Source of the DNA: Streptomyces sp. NBC_00620 | GTDB lineage: Bacteria; Actinomycetota; Actinomycetes; Streptomycetales; Streptomycetaceae | Direction: 5' to 3' | Assembly: GCF_026341825.1 (NCBI RefSeq) | Contig: NZ_JAPENY010000001.1 | Coordinates: 496,001-560,000 of the forward strand | DNA: 64,000 nt | Shown: piece after piece, positions 16,693 through 24,332 of the stretch | Layout: each line of letters starts with the position of its first letter | How positions within the stretch are numbered: position 1 is the first letter of the stretch | The notes under the pieces: model-generated | The model's database searches: none | What the model was told of the DNA's origin: nothing | Seen by the model: the letters and a program-made list of their open reading frames with translations, nothing else | Translations under genes and position numbers: made by a program

Positions 16693-18033
16693 TCATCCGA
16701 TGGCCTGCCTCGTGTTCAGTACGTCGATCGCCTCGGCCACACCGAAGGCCGGTGGCAGCGGTTCGTTGGCGACGTACAGCTTCTCCGCGATGGAGCGCGG
16801 GAGCGGGAGGTGCTCGAAGTGGCCGCGAACGACCCGGTCGGGGCCTACGGGGCGGGGGACGAAGCGGGTGACGGGCGCGATGCGGAACTGTTCGCGGCCG
16901 TGCGAGACCAGCAGCGCGATCTCGGTGACCTTGCGGGAGCCGTCGGCGTGGCGGGAGAGCTGCACGACGACCTCGACGGCCGAGTTGATCTGGTCCTTCA
17001 GGGCCTCGAAGGGGATCTGGACCTCGGACATCGAGCCGAGGGTCTGGAGGCGCATCAGGGCGTCCTCGGCGGAGTTCGAGTGGACCGTGGCGAGCGAACC
17101 GTCGTGGCCCGTCGACATGGCCTGGAGCATGTCGAGGGTCTCACCGCCGCGGACCTCACCGACGATGATGCGGTCGGGGCGCATGCGCAGCGAGTTGCGG
17201 ACCAGGTCGCGGATGGTGATCTGGCCCTTGCCCTCGACGTTCGGGGGCCGGGATTCGAGGCGGATGACGTGCTCCTGCTGGAGCTGGAGTTCGGCCGAGT
17301 CCTCGATGGTGATGATGCGTTCGTGGGACGGGATGAGCCCGGAGAGGGCGTTCAGCAGGGTCGTCTTGCCGCTGCCCGTGCCGCCGCTGACGATGACGTT
17401 GAAGCGGGCGCGTACGAAGGCCGCGAGGAGCATGAGCATCTGCTCGTCGAGGGTGCCGAGGCCGATCAGCTCGGGCAGGGTGTACGCGCGGGGGAAACGG
17501 CGGATCGTGAGGGTCGGTCCGGTGAGCGCGAGCGGCGGGATGATGACGTTGACGCGCTCGCCGGTGGGGAGGCGGGCGTCGACCATCGGGTTCGACTCGT
17601 CGACCCGCCTGTTGACGGTGGAGACGATCCGCTCGATGGTCTGCATCAGCTGCTCGTTGGAGGCGAAGCGGAGAGGGAGCTGCTCCACGCGCCCCGCTCG
17701 CTCCACGAAGATCGAGTCCGGGCCGTTGACCATGATCTCGGTGATCGACGCGTCGGCCAGGAGCGGTTCGAGGACGCCGAGTCCGAGCGCCTCGTCGACG
17801 ACTCGGCGGATCAGCTGGGAGCGTTCCGCGGAGGAGAGGACCGGGCCCTCGCGGCTGATGATGTGGCCGAGGACGCGCTCCAGGCGTACCCGGCGTTCGG
17901 CCGCCGCCAGGCTCGACATCTCGGCGAGGTCGATCTCTTCGAGCAGCTTCGAACGGTAGACGGCGACGAGGTGTCCGTCCTCACGGGCGGGTCCCCCCTC
18001 GTCGGGGGCGGCGATACGGGAACGCAGACTCAT
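16693..18033 (-). CDS. cpaF: CpaF/TadA-family secretion ATPase
   Basis: Protein of 446 residues, motor ATPase of the Tad pilus. After an N-terminal regulatory region, VLEPLLADASITEIMVNGPDSIFVERAG and RRVDESNPMVDARLPTGERVNVIIPP are the conserved CpaF segments. Walker A is GGTGSGKTT (residues 217-225), the Asp box IITIEDSAELQL follows, Walker B and the His box lie in RPDRIIVGEVRGGETLDMLQAMSTGHDGSLATVHSNS. Length is normal for the family. It hydrolyses ATP at the cytoplasmic face to drive subunit insertion through TadB/TadC. Confidence 0.96.
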   Translation of the reverse strand: MSLRSRIAAPDEGGPAREDGHLVAVYRSKLLEEIDLAEMSSLAAAERRVRLERVLGHIISREGPVLSSAERSQLIRRVVDEALGLGVLEPLLADASITEIMVNGPDSIFVERAGRVEQLPLRFASNEQLMQTIERIVSTVNRRVDESNPMVDARLPTGERVNVIIPPLALTGPTLTIRRFPRAYTLPELIGLGTLDEQMLMLLAAFVRARFNVIVSGGTGSGKTTLLNALSGLIPSHERIITIEDSAELQLQQEHVIRLESRPPNVEGKGQITIRDLVRNSLRMRPDRIIVGEVRGGETLDMLQAMSTGHDGSLATVHSNSAEDALMRLQTLGSMSEVQIPFEALKDQINSAVEVVVQLSRHADGSRKVTEIALLVSHGREQFRIAPVTRFVPRPVGPDRVVRGHFEHLPLPRSIAEKLYVANEPLPPAFGVAEAIDVLNTRQAIG

Positions 18034-18057
18034 GGCTTCGGCTCCTCCCTGTTGCTG

Positions 18058-18549
18058 TCAGTCGTCGGTGGGCATGGTGGCACTGCGGGAGAAGGTCACG
18101 GGGTCGAAGAGGGGGATGACAGAGGGGATTTGGACGGTGACGGTGGCGGTGGTGAGGTCGGGGCCCTCGGGAGCCGCCACGGCCGGGTTGAGCCAGCCGC
18201 TCACGGCGGCCTGACCGGCCGCCGCGCCGTCCCCGCCCTGCGAGGCGACCCGCGCGGCGGCTCGCGCCCCGGTGCCGGCCTGGTTGATGCCGTACCCGAT
18301 GAGGCCCAACTGGATGGCGGCCATCCCGACGACGAGCAGGATGGGCAGGAACCCGGTGAACTCCAGGATGGAGACGCCCCGGTCGTCCCGGAGCCGATGC
18401 CTCAGGCCTCGGAGCCCGTGCCTCAAGCCCCGGAGCCCAGGCCTCAGGCCCCGGAGCCCAGGCCTCACGCCCCGGAGCCCAGGCCTCACGCCCCGCAGCC
18501 CAGGCCTCAGGCCCCGGAGCCGACGCCGTGGTCGAGGGGAGAGCCTCAT
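18058..18549 (-). CDS. TadE-like pseudopilin with N-terminal Gly-Leu-Arg heptad array
   Basis: Protein of 163 residues. Its ATG (18547-18549) overlaps the upstream gene's stop as ATGA, which supports this start and means the repeat array is translated. Residues about 13-54 are a seven-residue repeat (GLRGLRP/GLRGVRP/GLRGLRH), strongly basic. DDRGVSILEFTGFLPILLVVGMAAIQLGLIGYGINQAGTGARAAARVAS is the TadE signature with the prepilin-like RG-x-EF motif and membrane helix (about 64-86). The C-terminal extracellular part (about 70 residues) is rich in Thr/Val. Normal TadE leaders are 10-20 residues, so the repeat is an added cytoplasmic tail. Confidence 0.85.
   Translation of the reverse strand: MRLSPRPRRRLRGLRPGLRGVRPGLRGVRPGLRGLRPGLRGLRHGLRGLRHRLRDDRGVSILEFTGFLPILLVVGMAAIQLGLIGYGINQAGTGARAAARVASQGGDGAAAGQAAVSGWLNPAVAAPEGPDLTTATVTVQIPSVIPLFDPVTFSRSATMPTDD
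18397..18522. repeat. 21-bp tandem repeat, six copies, inside the TadE gene
   Basis: Six consecutive units: 18397-18417, 18418-18438, 18439-18459, 18460-18480, 18481-18501, 18502-18522. The common core is gcctca followed by c/g-rich sequence ending cggagccc. On the coding strand each unit gives one heptapeptide. Units differ at one to four bases. Confidence 0.92.
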
Positions 18550-20165
18550 CCGCCATCACCCTCCAACGCCGCCCCCGCTTCCCCGTTCACGGTCCACCCC
18601 GCGTCGAACCCCGGGAAGAACAGCGGTACTTGGACGCTGACGGTGGCCCTCATCAGCGAGCCGGCGGGGGCACACCCGATCTGGGCACCGTCCCAGGCTC
18701 CCGGCAGATGCTCGCTCCCCGCCGCCTGGCACGCACCGCCCACATCGCCGTCGACCGCGTACGCCGCCGTCGCAGCCCGGGCCGCCTCGTCCGCCGCGTT
18801 CCCGGCGAGGGAGTACGAGTAGCCGTACAGCACGCACTGCCAGAGGATGGTCATCACGACGAGCAGCAGCGGGAACATTCCGGCGAATTCGAGGGTCACG
18901 GCTCCCCGGTCGCCTCCCTTGCGGCGGAGTGCCAGCGCTCCGCGGTCCGAGGGTGAGGACTTACGGCGCCTGCCGCCTCCTCCGCCCTCCTGGGCGACGA
19001 CCAGTCCCAGCTCGCCGGCCAGTGCCCACAGCGCCTGTTTCACCGTGGAGCGGGCGTCCAGGTCCTGGAGGCGGCCGGCGTCGACCACCGACTGGAGTTC
19101 CTTGAAGGCGGCGGGTACGGCGGAGCGGGCGACCTTCGTGCCGGTGACCTTCTCGACCAGGGACGGCTGGATCTCCGTACCGCGGGCGAAGCGGTTGACG
19201 ACGGTCGTCGTCTCCTCGGCCTTGCGGATCTGGAGGCGGTCCCACATGCGGATCATGCGTTTGGCGGCGCGGACGGCGATGACGTCGGGGGTGACGAGCA
19301 GGAGGGCCTGGTCGGCCATCTCGATGGCGGCGGCGGTCGCGGAGTTCATCTGGGAGCCGCAGTCGACGATCACGACGTCGTTGCGGGAGCGCAGGGTGGC
19401 AAGGACCTGGCGGGCCACCCGGTCGGTGACCTCCTCGCCGCGTTCGCCCTCCGAGGGGGCGAGGAGCAGGCCGAGGCCGGTGTCGTGGGTGTAGACGGCG
19501 TCCTGGAGTACGCGGGGGTTGATGTCGCTGATCCCGGCAAGGTCGGCGATCGACCTGCGGAACTGGACGTCGAGGTAGGAGGCCACGTCACCGGACTGGA
19601 GGTCCAGGTCGACCAGGGCCACGTCACGCCCCGACGCCCGTGCGGCGAGGGCGAGTTGGACGGCCGTCACCGTCGCGCCCACGCCGCCCTTCGCGCCGGT
19701 CACCGTGACGATCGTGCCGCCGGGGCCCGCGTACAGCTCCGGTGTACCGCTGACCAGGTGGCGGCGCATGCCGAGCGACCACGCGGCGGCCGCCTGGACG
19801 CGCTCCGCGAGGGAATCGTAGGCCAGCGGCAGGCCGATGATGCCGCGGGCGCCTGAGTCCATGGCAGCGGTGAGTACGCCGTTGCCGGTGTCGGCGGTGA
19901 CGAGGACGACGCCGACCGCCGGGAAGCGCATCACCAGGTCCCGGATCAGGTCCAACGCCGGTACGGGGCCTATTCGTTCGTGGACGAGGACGACCTCGGG
20001 CAGCTCGTCCAGGGACTCCCCCGCGAGACGCGCGAGGGTGTCGAGGAGAGCGGTCGAGTCGGGGACCGGCGGGGCCGGTTCGGCGTCCGCGAGCTGGCTC
20101 AGCAGTGTGGTGAGCGCGCGGGCCGAGTCGATGTCTCCGACGGCCGGGAGGATACGGATGGTCAT
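18546..20165 (-). CDS. CpaE-like ATPase fused to a C-terminal TadE-like pseudopilin domain
   Basis: Protein of 539 residues. Residues about 1-125 look like a degenerate receiver domain (VVLVTADTGNGVLTAAMDSGARGIIGLPL). Residues about 150-400 are a MinD/ParA-type ATPase: VTGAKGGVGATVTAV (deviant Walker A, 156-170), VDLDLQSGDVASYL, and VVIVDCGSQMNSATAAAIEMADQALLLVTPD. After a basic Gly/Arg/Lys linker, residues about 418-539 are a TadE domain: GDRGAVTLEFAGMFPLLLVVMTILWQCVLYGYSYS, then AADEAARAAT. So a cytoplasmic polar-localisation ATPase is tethered to a membrane pseudopilin in one chain. It is ATGA-coupled both to the small gene before it and to the TadE gene after it. A second start was not needed. 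Confidence 0.9.
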   Translation of the reverse strand: MTIRILPAVGDIDSARALTTLLSQLADAEPAPPVPDSTALLDTLARLAGESLDELPEVVLVHERIGPVPALDLIRDLVMRFPAVGVVLVTADTGNGVLTAAMDSGARGIIGLPLAYDSLAERVQAAAAWSLGMRRHLVSGTPELYAGPGGTIVTVTGAKGGVGATVTAVQLALAARASGRDVALVDLDLQSGDVASYLDVQFRRSIADLAGISDINPRVLQDAVYTHDTGLGLLLAPSEGERGEEVTDRVARQVLATLRSRNDVVIVDCGSQMNSATAAAIEMADQALLLVTPDVIAVRAAKRMIRMWDRLQIRKAEETTTVVNRFARGTEIQPSLVEKVTGTKVARSAVPAAFKELQSVVDAGRLQDLDARSTVKQALWALAGELGLVVAQEGGGGGRRRKSSPSDRGALALRRKGGDRGAVTLEFAGMFPLLLVVMTILWQCVLYGYSYSLAGNAADEAARAATAAYAVDGDVGGACQAAGSEHLPGAWDGAQIGCAPAGSLMRATVSVQVPLFFPGFDAGWTVNGEAGAALEGDGG

Positions 20166-20335
20166 CGGACCCGCCTATGGGTCGTCACGCCTGGCCGCGT
20201 ATTCGTCACGCCTGGCCGCGAACACGTGACGCCGGGCCGCGTACTCGTCACGCCGGTCCGGGAACACGTCACGCCTGGCCGCGTACTCGTCACGCCGGGC
20301 CGCGTGCTGGTCATGCCCGGCCTAGTGGTCGTCAT
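20162..20335 (-). CDS. short heptad-repeat protein (57 residues) between cpaB and the CpaE-like gene
   Basis: A frame of 57 residues made almost only of seven-residue repeats of the form (M/V)T(S/T/C/N)(T/S)R(P/T)G, eight units, ending THRRVR. Three sequence facts support translation: AGGAGG lies six bases before the ATG at 20333-20335 and overlaps the cpaB stop (TAG); the frame is uninterrupted through all repeats; its TGA (20162-20164) overlaps the next gene's ATG as ATGA. It is basic, probably disordered, with no membrane segment and two Cys. Repeat units differ often at third positions (ccc/cca/ccg, gtg/gtc, tcc/tcg). I know no family for it. It may be a real small component or a coupling ORF that hands ribosomes to the CpaE-like gene. 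Confidence 0.6.
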   Translation of the reverse strand: MTTTRPGMTSTRPGVTSTRPGVTCSRTGVTSTRPGVTCSRPGVTNTRPGVTTHRRVR

Positions 20336-20351
20336 GCCCGGCCTCCTACTT
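20184..20351. repeat. 21-bp tandem repeat, eight copies, between cpaB and the CpaE-like gene
   Basis: Eight consecutive units of exactly 21 bases: 20184, 20205, 20226, 20247, 20268, 20289, 20310 and 20331 are unit starts; the last ends at 20351 inside the cpaB 3' end. The conserved core is gtcacgcc(t/g)ggccgcg. The array fills the whole gap between two pilus genes and encodes the short protein at 20162-20335. It has the same period as the array at 18397-18522 but a different sequence. Confidence 0.93.
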
Positions 20352-21059
20352 ATCCTCGTCGAGGGTGTACGTGCGGTCGCCGGGAGCGACGGTGCTGTCC
20401 GCGCCGCCCGCGACCAGGGCCAGCCGGACGTGTTCGGCGAACGACTCGGCGTACGCGACGCGTTGGGCGTCGGCGGTGCCGAGCGCGAAGGTGATGGGGA
20501 CGGCCTGGGTGGCGGTCCGGCTGCGTTCGGCGGTGGACTGGCCGGGGTCGAGCGCGGTGAGCTTGCCGACGTCGATGACCCGGGCGTTCACCACGATGAC
20601 CTTGGACTGGTCGACGCCCGTGTCGCCCTCGGCCTCGAAGGTGGCGTAGATGTTGACCCGCGAACCCGGGTTGATCTTGCCCGCGACACCCGTCGACGCG
20701 TCGATCAGGATCGCGATCTCCTGCTGGCCCGCCTCCAGCGCGGGCCGGTCCACGATCATGTCGGCCTGGAGCAGGGAGCCCTTCTCCAGCCGGGTGACCG
20801 CGATCTTGCCGCGGATCTGGGAGAGGTCGGTGACGGCCGTGGACGACAGCCACCGCTCGGGCATCTCGACCTTCTCGAACTGGTCGGCCGACAGCTCCTT
20901 GTAGGGCGCGATGTCGTCCTTCAGGCGGTACGCCGCGACCTCCGGGCCGACCTTGGAGTTCACGTCACGGATCACCGAGAGCACTCCGGCGAAGGCACCG
21001 ATGGCGCACAGGGCCGAGAGGACCAGCAGGATGACGCCGCGGCGCTGGCGTGAGTTCAT
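20346..21059 (-). CDS. cpaB: CpaB/RcpC-like pilus assembly protein (SAF domain)
   Basis: Protein of 237 residues from ATG 21057-21059, with GAGG about nine bases upstream. A membrane anchor is at residues 8-28 (GVILLVLSALCAIGAFAGVLSVI). The SAF-like region is seen in AAYRLKDDIAPYKELSADQFEKVEMPERW and GKIAVTRLEKGSLLQADMI, followed by the RcpC/CpaB domain AILIDASTGVAGKINPGSRVNIYATFE and VIVVNARVIDVGKL. In Tad systems CpaB is an envelope protein, possibly of a periplasmic channel. In-frame codons upstream of 21059 are not part of it. The stop codon lies in the last 21-bp repeat unit. Confidence 0.9.
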   Translation of the reverse strand: MNSRQRRGVILLVLSALCAIGAFAGVLSVIRDVNSKVGPEVAAYRLKDDIAPYKELSADQFEKVEMPERWLSSTAVTDLSQIRGKIAVTRLEKGSLLQADMIVDRPALEAGQQEIAILIDASTGVAGKINPGSRVNIYATFEAEGDTGVDQSKVIVVNARVIDVGKLTALDPGQSTAERSRTATQAVPITFALGTADAQRVAYAESFAEHVRLALVAGGADSTVAPGDRTYTLDEDK

Positions 21060-21132
21060 GATCCGGACAACCTCGTTCGTGGGGCGGGGACGGCGGGGTC
21101 GAGCGGTCGTACCTGGTGTTGTTCCGTGGTGC

Positions 21133-22080
21133 TTATGTGGCGCCCGGGGGCAGGGCGCGTACAGAAGAGGCTGCCCGCGCGGTGGCAGCCGGAAGCTCCG
21201 ATGGGGAGGCCGAAGTCGAACGCGTGGACGACGGCGAAGATGATGGCGACGGCGATGGTTGTGCCGATGCCGATACCGGTGGCAGTGGCGCCGCGCAGAA
21301 CCCGCAGCGGTCACCGATGAGTTCGAGCCCGCACCAGTGGCACTGTTCCCGCCGGACGGACGACACGAGCTGGTAGAGCACGGACACGTCGTACAGCCCG
21401 GCGGCGAACTCGACGAGCTTCCCGGTCCCCCACCAGCGCGTCGACTCCTCCGGCAGCGGTACGGTCGCGACGCCCTGCACCCGCCAGGCGGGCGCGAGTG
21501 TCTCGGTGACCCAGTCGGAGGGTGCCTGGCCGGCGGCGGCGAGCAGCCGCGTGCCGAACTCCGGCCCGGCGAGCTCCTCTTGGCCGACGCGCACAAGCTG
21601 CGGTCGCGGATTGGCCAGTACGGCGAACTGGGCGCCCGGCACCCAGGACTTGGCGTGGGACTTCAGGGACACCGGGACCCGGTCGAGCTTGGCGACCGAG
21701 CCGAGCAGGGCGCCTGCGTAGATGTAGTGGGCGAGCAGACGGGCGGCGGAGGCGAGTACGCCCGGACTGAAGTCGCAGACCGAGAGCTGCCTCAACTGCT
21801 GGGCCAGCAGGGCGACTCCGAGCGGCGGCAGGTCGATGCCGAGCAGTGCGATGCGGTCGCTCTCCAGGACGGAGCGGACGGTGCGCAGCCGCTGTGTCAC
21901 CTCGCCGGAGACCGAGGCGGGGTAGAGCGAGATGACGTACCCGTGCTGCTCGATGAGCGCGTGCATCCCCAGGAGGGAGCTTTCGAGGGTGTCGAGGGGC
22001 TGGACGACTGCGGGCGGGATCTGCCGGTCGTGCGGTGGGAGCACCAGATCGGGACTGGTGACGGCTATCGCGGTCGGCAC
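21133..22080 (-). CDS. Tad-locus hypothetical protein with C-terminal zinc ribbon
   Basis: About 315 residues, GTG start chosen at 22078-22080 where the protein-like sequence (VPTAIAVTSPDLVLPPHDRQIPP) begins; another GTG lies three codons upstream and a longer frame reaches 22185. The body is mainly alpha-helical and soluble, with no family I recognise. Near the end, REQCHWCGLELIGDRCGFCAAP is a four-Cys zinc ribbon (CxxC...CxxC), followed by a Ser/Pro/Thr-rich tail. As first gene of the run it is probably the operon's leading gene, divergent from the chitinase. Confidence 0.65.
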   Translation of the reverse strand: MPTAIAVTSPDLVLPPHDRQIPPAVVQPLDTLESSLLGMHALIEQHGYVISLYPASVSGEVTQRLRTVRSVLESDRIALLGIDLPPLGVALLAQQLRQLSVCDFSPGVLASAARLLAHYIYAGALLGSVAKLDRVPVSLKSHAKSWVPGAQFAVLANPRPQLVRVGQEELAGPEFGTRLLAAAGQAPSDWVTETLAPAWRVQGVATVPLPEESTRWWGTGKLVEFAAGLYDVSVLYQLVSSVRREQCHWCGLELIGDRCGFCAAPLPPVSASAQPSPSPSSSPSSTRSTSASPSELPAATARAASSVRALPPGAT

Positions 22081-22473
22081 GCTGCACACACCCCGTTCAC
22101 TGCGGCGGGCCGTTCCCTGCGGCGGAGTGGTCAACCACCGCCTCGGACCGCCCCTGTTTCGCCATGGACCGTCACATATGGCCACAGATCGCCACTGTGA
22201 CGCCCTCCTGCATCAGCACCATATCCACGGCATGCCCCGCTCAACACCGACTTCGCGAGATCAACTCACTGAAGGTGCGGGCTTGATCAACGGAGAGTGA
22301 GGCGCATATGCCACAACTCGGTACGCCAGTAAGGCCGTTGAGGGACCCGAGGGCCGCCAGAGGTCTTGACAACCCAATTGGTCTGGACCACCTTGTACCC
22401 CAACAACGGTGGCCACCGTTCCCGATGCCCTCCCCACATCTTCCCCATCCCCTCCCCCTCACCGGAGGTCCCA
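22081..22473. other. divergent promoter region, Tad locus and chitinase
   Basis: 393 bases holding the promoters of the leftward Tad-locus gene and of the rightward chitinase gene. The right half contains a TTGACA box and a DasR-type operator. The stretch 22260-22400 is less GC-rich than the neighbourhood, as expected for a promoter. Confidence 0.6.
22366..22392 (+). promoter_or_regulatory. chitinase promoter with DasR-responsive element (dre)
   Basis: TTGACA (22366-22371) is a good -35 box. Directly after it, attggtctggaccacc (22377-22392) matches the DasR consensus (AGTGGTCTAGACCACT) at 12 of 16 positions and is a near-perfect inverted repeat around tctgga. DasR is the GntR-type repressor of N-acetylglucosamine and chitin genes in Streptomyces, and sites of this kind overlap chitinase promoters. 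Binding here is inferred from the match. Confidence 0.8.
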
Positions 22474-24183
22474 GTGGACCGCGTATCAGGCATGCCCGGA
22501 CGCAGACGCAATTGGGCGGGACTCCTCGCCGCCGCCGTCACCGCCTCCTTCCTCACCGTCGCCGGGCTCGCCACCGACGCCGAGGCCGCGGACATCAACA
22601 ACGCCAAGAACGCCGGCTACGAGTCGGGCCTGACCAACTGGACGTGTTCCGCCGGCAGCGGTACGACCGTCACCTCGCCGGTGCACGGCGGCGCGGCCGC
22701 GCTGAAGGGCACGCCGGCCGGGCAGGACAACGCCAAGTGCACGCAGGCCGTCGCCGTCAAGCCCAACTCGACGTACACGCTGAGCGCCTGGGTGCAGGGC
22801 GGGTACTCCTACCTCGGCGTGACCGGCACGGGTACGACGGACGTGTCGACCTGGACGCCCGACTCCGCCGCCTGGAAGCAGCTGACGACCACTTTCACCA
22901 CCGGCTCCTCGACGAGCTCGGTGACGGTGTACACGCACGGCTGGTACGGGCAGGCCGCCTACTATGCCGACGACCTCTCGGTGTTCGGCCCGGACGGCGG
23001 CGGTGGCAGCGACCCGGCCCCGACGATCCCCGCGGCCCCGGCCGGTCTGGCCGTCTCCTCCACGTCCTCGTCCTCCGTGTCCCTCGCCTGGAACACGGTC
23101 TCGGGTGCGACCGGCTACAACGTCTACCAGGGCAGCACGAAGGTCCAGTCGGTGACGGGCACCTCGGCGACCGTGTCCTCGCTGGCCGCCTCGACCTCGT
23201 ACACCTTCCAGGTCACCGCGACGAACTCGGCCGGTGAGTCGGCGAAGTCGGCGGCGGTCACCGGTACGACGACCGCGACCGGCGGCGGTGGCGGCACGCT
23301 GCCGAAGCACGCCGTGACCGGCTACTGGCAGAACTTCAACAACGGCGCGACGGTCCAGCGGATCTCCGCCGTCCAGTCCCAGTACGACATCATCGCGGTC
23401 TCCTTCGCCGACGCCACGACGACGCCGGGCGCGGTCACCTTCAACCTCGACTCGGCCGGGCTCGGCGGCTACACCGTCGACCAGTTCAAGGCGGACATCG
23501 CCGCCAAGAAGGCCGCGGGCAAGAAGGTCATCATCTCCATCGGCGGCCAGAACGGCACGGTGACGATCAACGACTCCACGTCCGCGACGAACTTCGCCAA
23601 CTCCGTCTACTCGCTGATGACGACGTACGGCTTCGACGGCGTCGACATCGACCTGGAGAACGGTCTCAACGCGACGTACATGTCGCAGGCGCTGAGGTCC
23701 CTGTCCAGCAAGGCGGGCTCCTCGCTCATCATCACGATGGCCCCGCAGACCATCGACATGCAGTCCACGTCCAACGCCTACTTCCAGACGGCGCTGAACA
23801 TCAAGGACATCCTCACCGTCGTCAACATGCAGTACTACAACAGCGGTTCGATGCTCGGCTGCGACGGCAAGGTGTACTCGCAGGGCTCGGTCGACTTCCT
23901 GACCGCCCTTGCCTGCATCCAGCTGGAGGGCGGCCTCGCCCCGTCACAGGTGGGCCTCGGCCTCCCCGCCTCCACCAGCGGCGCGGGCAGCGGCTACGTC
24001 TCCCCGACGATCGTGAACAACGCCCTCGACTGCCTCGCCAAGGGCACGGGCTGCGGCACCTTCAAGCCCTCCAGGACCTACCCGGACCTGCGCGGCGCGA
24101 TGACCTGGTCGACGAACTGGGACGCCACGGCGGGCAACGCGTGGTCGAACTCGGTCGGGCCGCACGTGCACGCGCTGCCTTAG
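22474..24183 (+). CDS. secreted GH18 chitinase with carbohydrate-binding and FnIII domains
   Basis: Protein of 569 residues from GTG 22474, preceded by GGAGG at five bases. Order: signal peptide (residues 1 to about 38, LLAAAVTASFLTVAGLATDAEA), beta-sandwich carbohydrate-binding module (about 40-173; AGYESGLTNWTCSAGSGTTVTS...), Gly-rich linker, fibronectin type III (about 186-268, SSSSVSLAWNTVSGATGYNVYQG), and GH18 catalytic domain (about 278-569). The signature FDGVDIDLEN holds D388, D391, D393 and the acid catalyst E395. It hydrolyses beta-1,4 bonds in chitin outside the cell. Control by DasR is likely from the operator upstream, and a strong terminator follows. Confidence 0.96.
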   Translation: MDRVSGMPGRRRNWAGLLAAAVTASFLTVAGLATDAEAADINNAKNAGYESGLTNWTCSAGSGTTVTSPVHGGAAALKGTPAGQDNAKCTQAVAVKPNSTYTLSAWVQGGYSYLGVTGTGTTDVSTWTPDSAAWKQLTTTFTTGSSTSSVTVYTHGWYGQAAYYADDLSVFGPDGGGGSDPAPTIPAAPAGLAVSSTSSSSVSLAWNTVSGATGYNVYQGSTKVQSVTGTSATVSSLAASTSYTFQVTATNSAGESAKSAAVTGTTTATGGGGGTLPKHAVTGYWQNFNNGATVQRISAVQSQYDIIAVSFADATTTPGAVTFNLDSAGLGGYTVDQFKADIAAKKAAGKKVIISIGGQNGTVTINDSTSATNFANSVYSLMTTYGFDGVDIDLENGLNATYMSQALRSLSSKAGSSLIITMAPQTIDMQSTSNAYFQTALNIKDILTVVNMQYYNSGSMLGCDGKVYSQGSVDFLTALACIQLEGGLAPSQVGLGLPASTSGAGSGYVSPTIVNNALDCLAKGTGCGTFKPSRTYPDLRGAMTWSTNWDATAGNAWSNSVGPHVHALP

Positions 24184-24228
24184 CACCGTCCGGCACTGCA
24201 CTGCCGTAGCACCGTCCGACACCTCGCT

Positions 24229-24262
24229 GTGCGGCGCCGCCGGGAAACCGGCGGCGCCGCAC
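24229..24262 (+). terminator. 15-bp stem, GAAA-loop terminator of the chitinase gene
   Basis: gtgcggcgccgccgg (24229-24243) and ccggcggcgccgcac (24248-24262) pair perfectly around a GAAA tetraloop, followed by acttctt. It lies 45 bases after the chitinase stop. Confidence 0.9.
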
Positions 24263-24332
24263 ACTTCTTGGTGAGGGATGCCTAAGGCGGGTGTCCTAGA
24301 CTCTCGGGACCCCGAAGCAGGAGCCAGGCCAG

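Noticed and set aside
18272..18640. Pro/Glu/Ala-rich repeats read on the plus strand through the array at 18397-18522
   Set aside because: The minus-strand frame is a recognisable TadE gene with ATGA coupling; the plus-strand repeats are its complement.
15820..18822. A 1000-codon open frame on the plus strand opposite the Tad genes
   Set aside because: It is the antisense shadow of tadB, cpaF and tadE in very GC-rich DNA; composition is low-complexity and there is no family pattern or ribosome site.
20184..20351. CRISPR array
   Set aside because: The 21-base units are contiguous without spacers, no cas genes are near, and the array is coding.
19980..21053. Plus-strand reading of the array at 20184-20351 as a VTPGR-type repeat protein
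   Set aside because: No ribosome site or coupled start; most of the frame is antisense to the CpaE-like and cpaB genes. The minus-strand frame has all signals.
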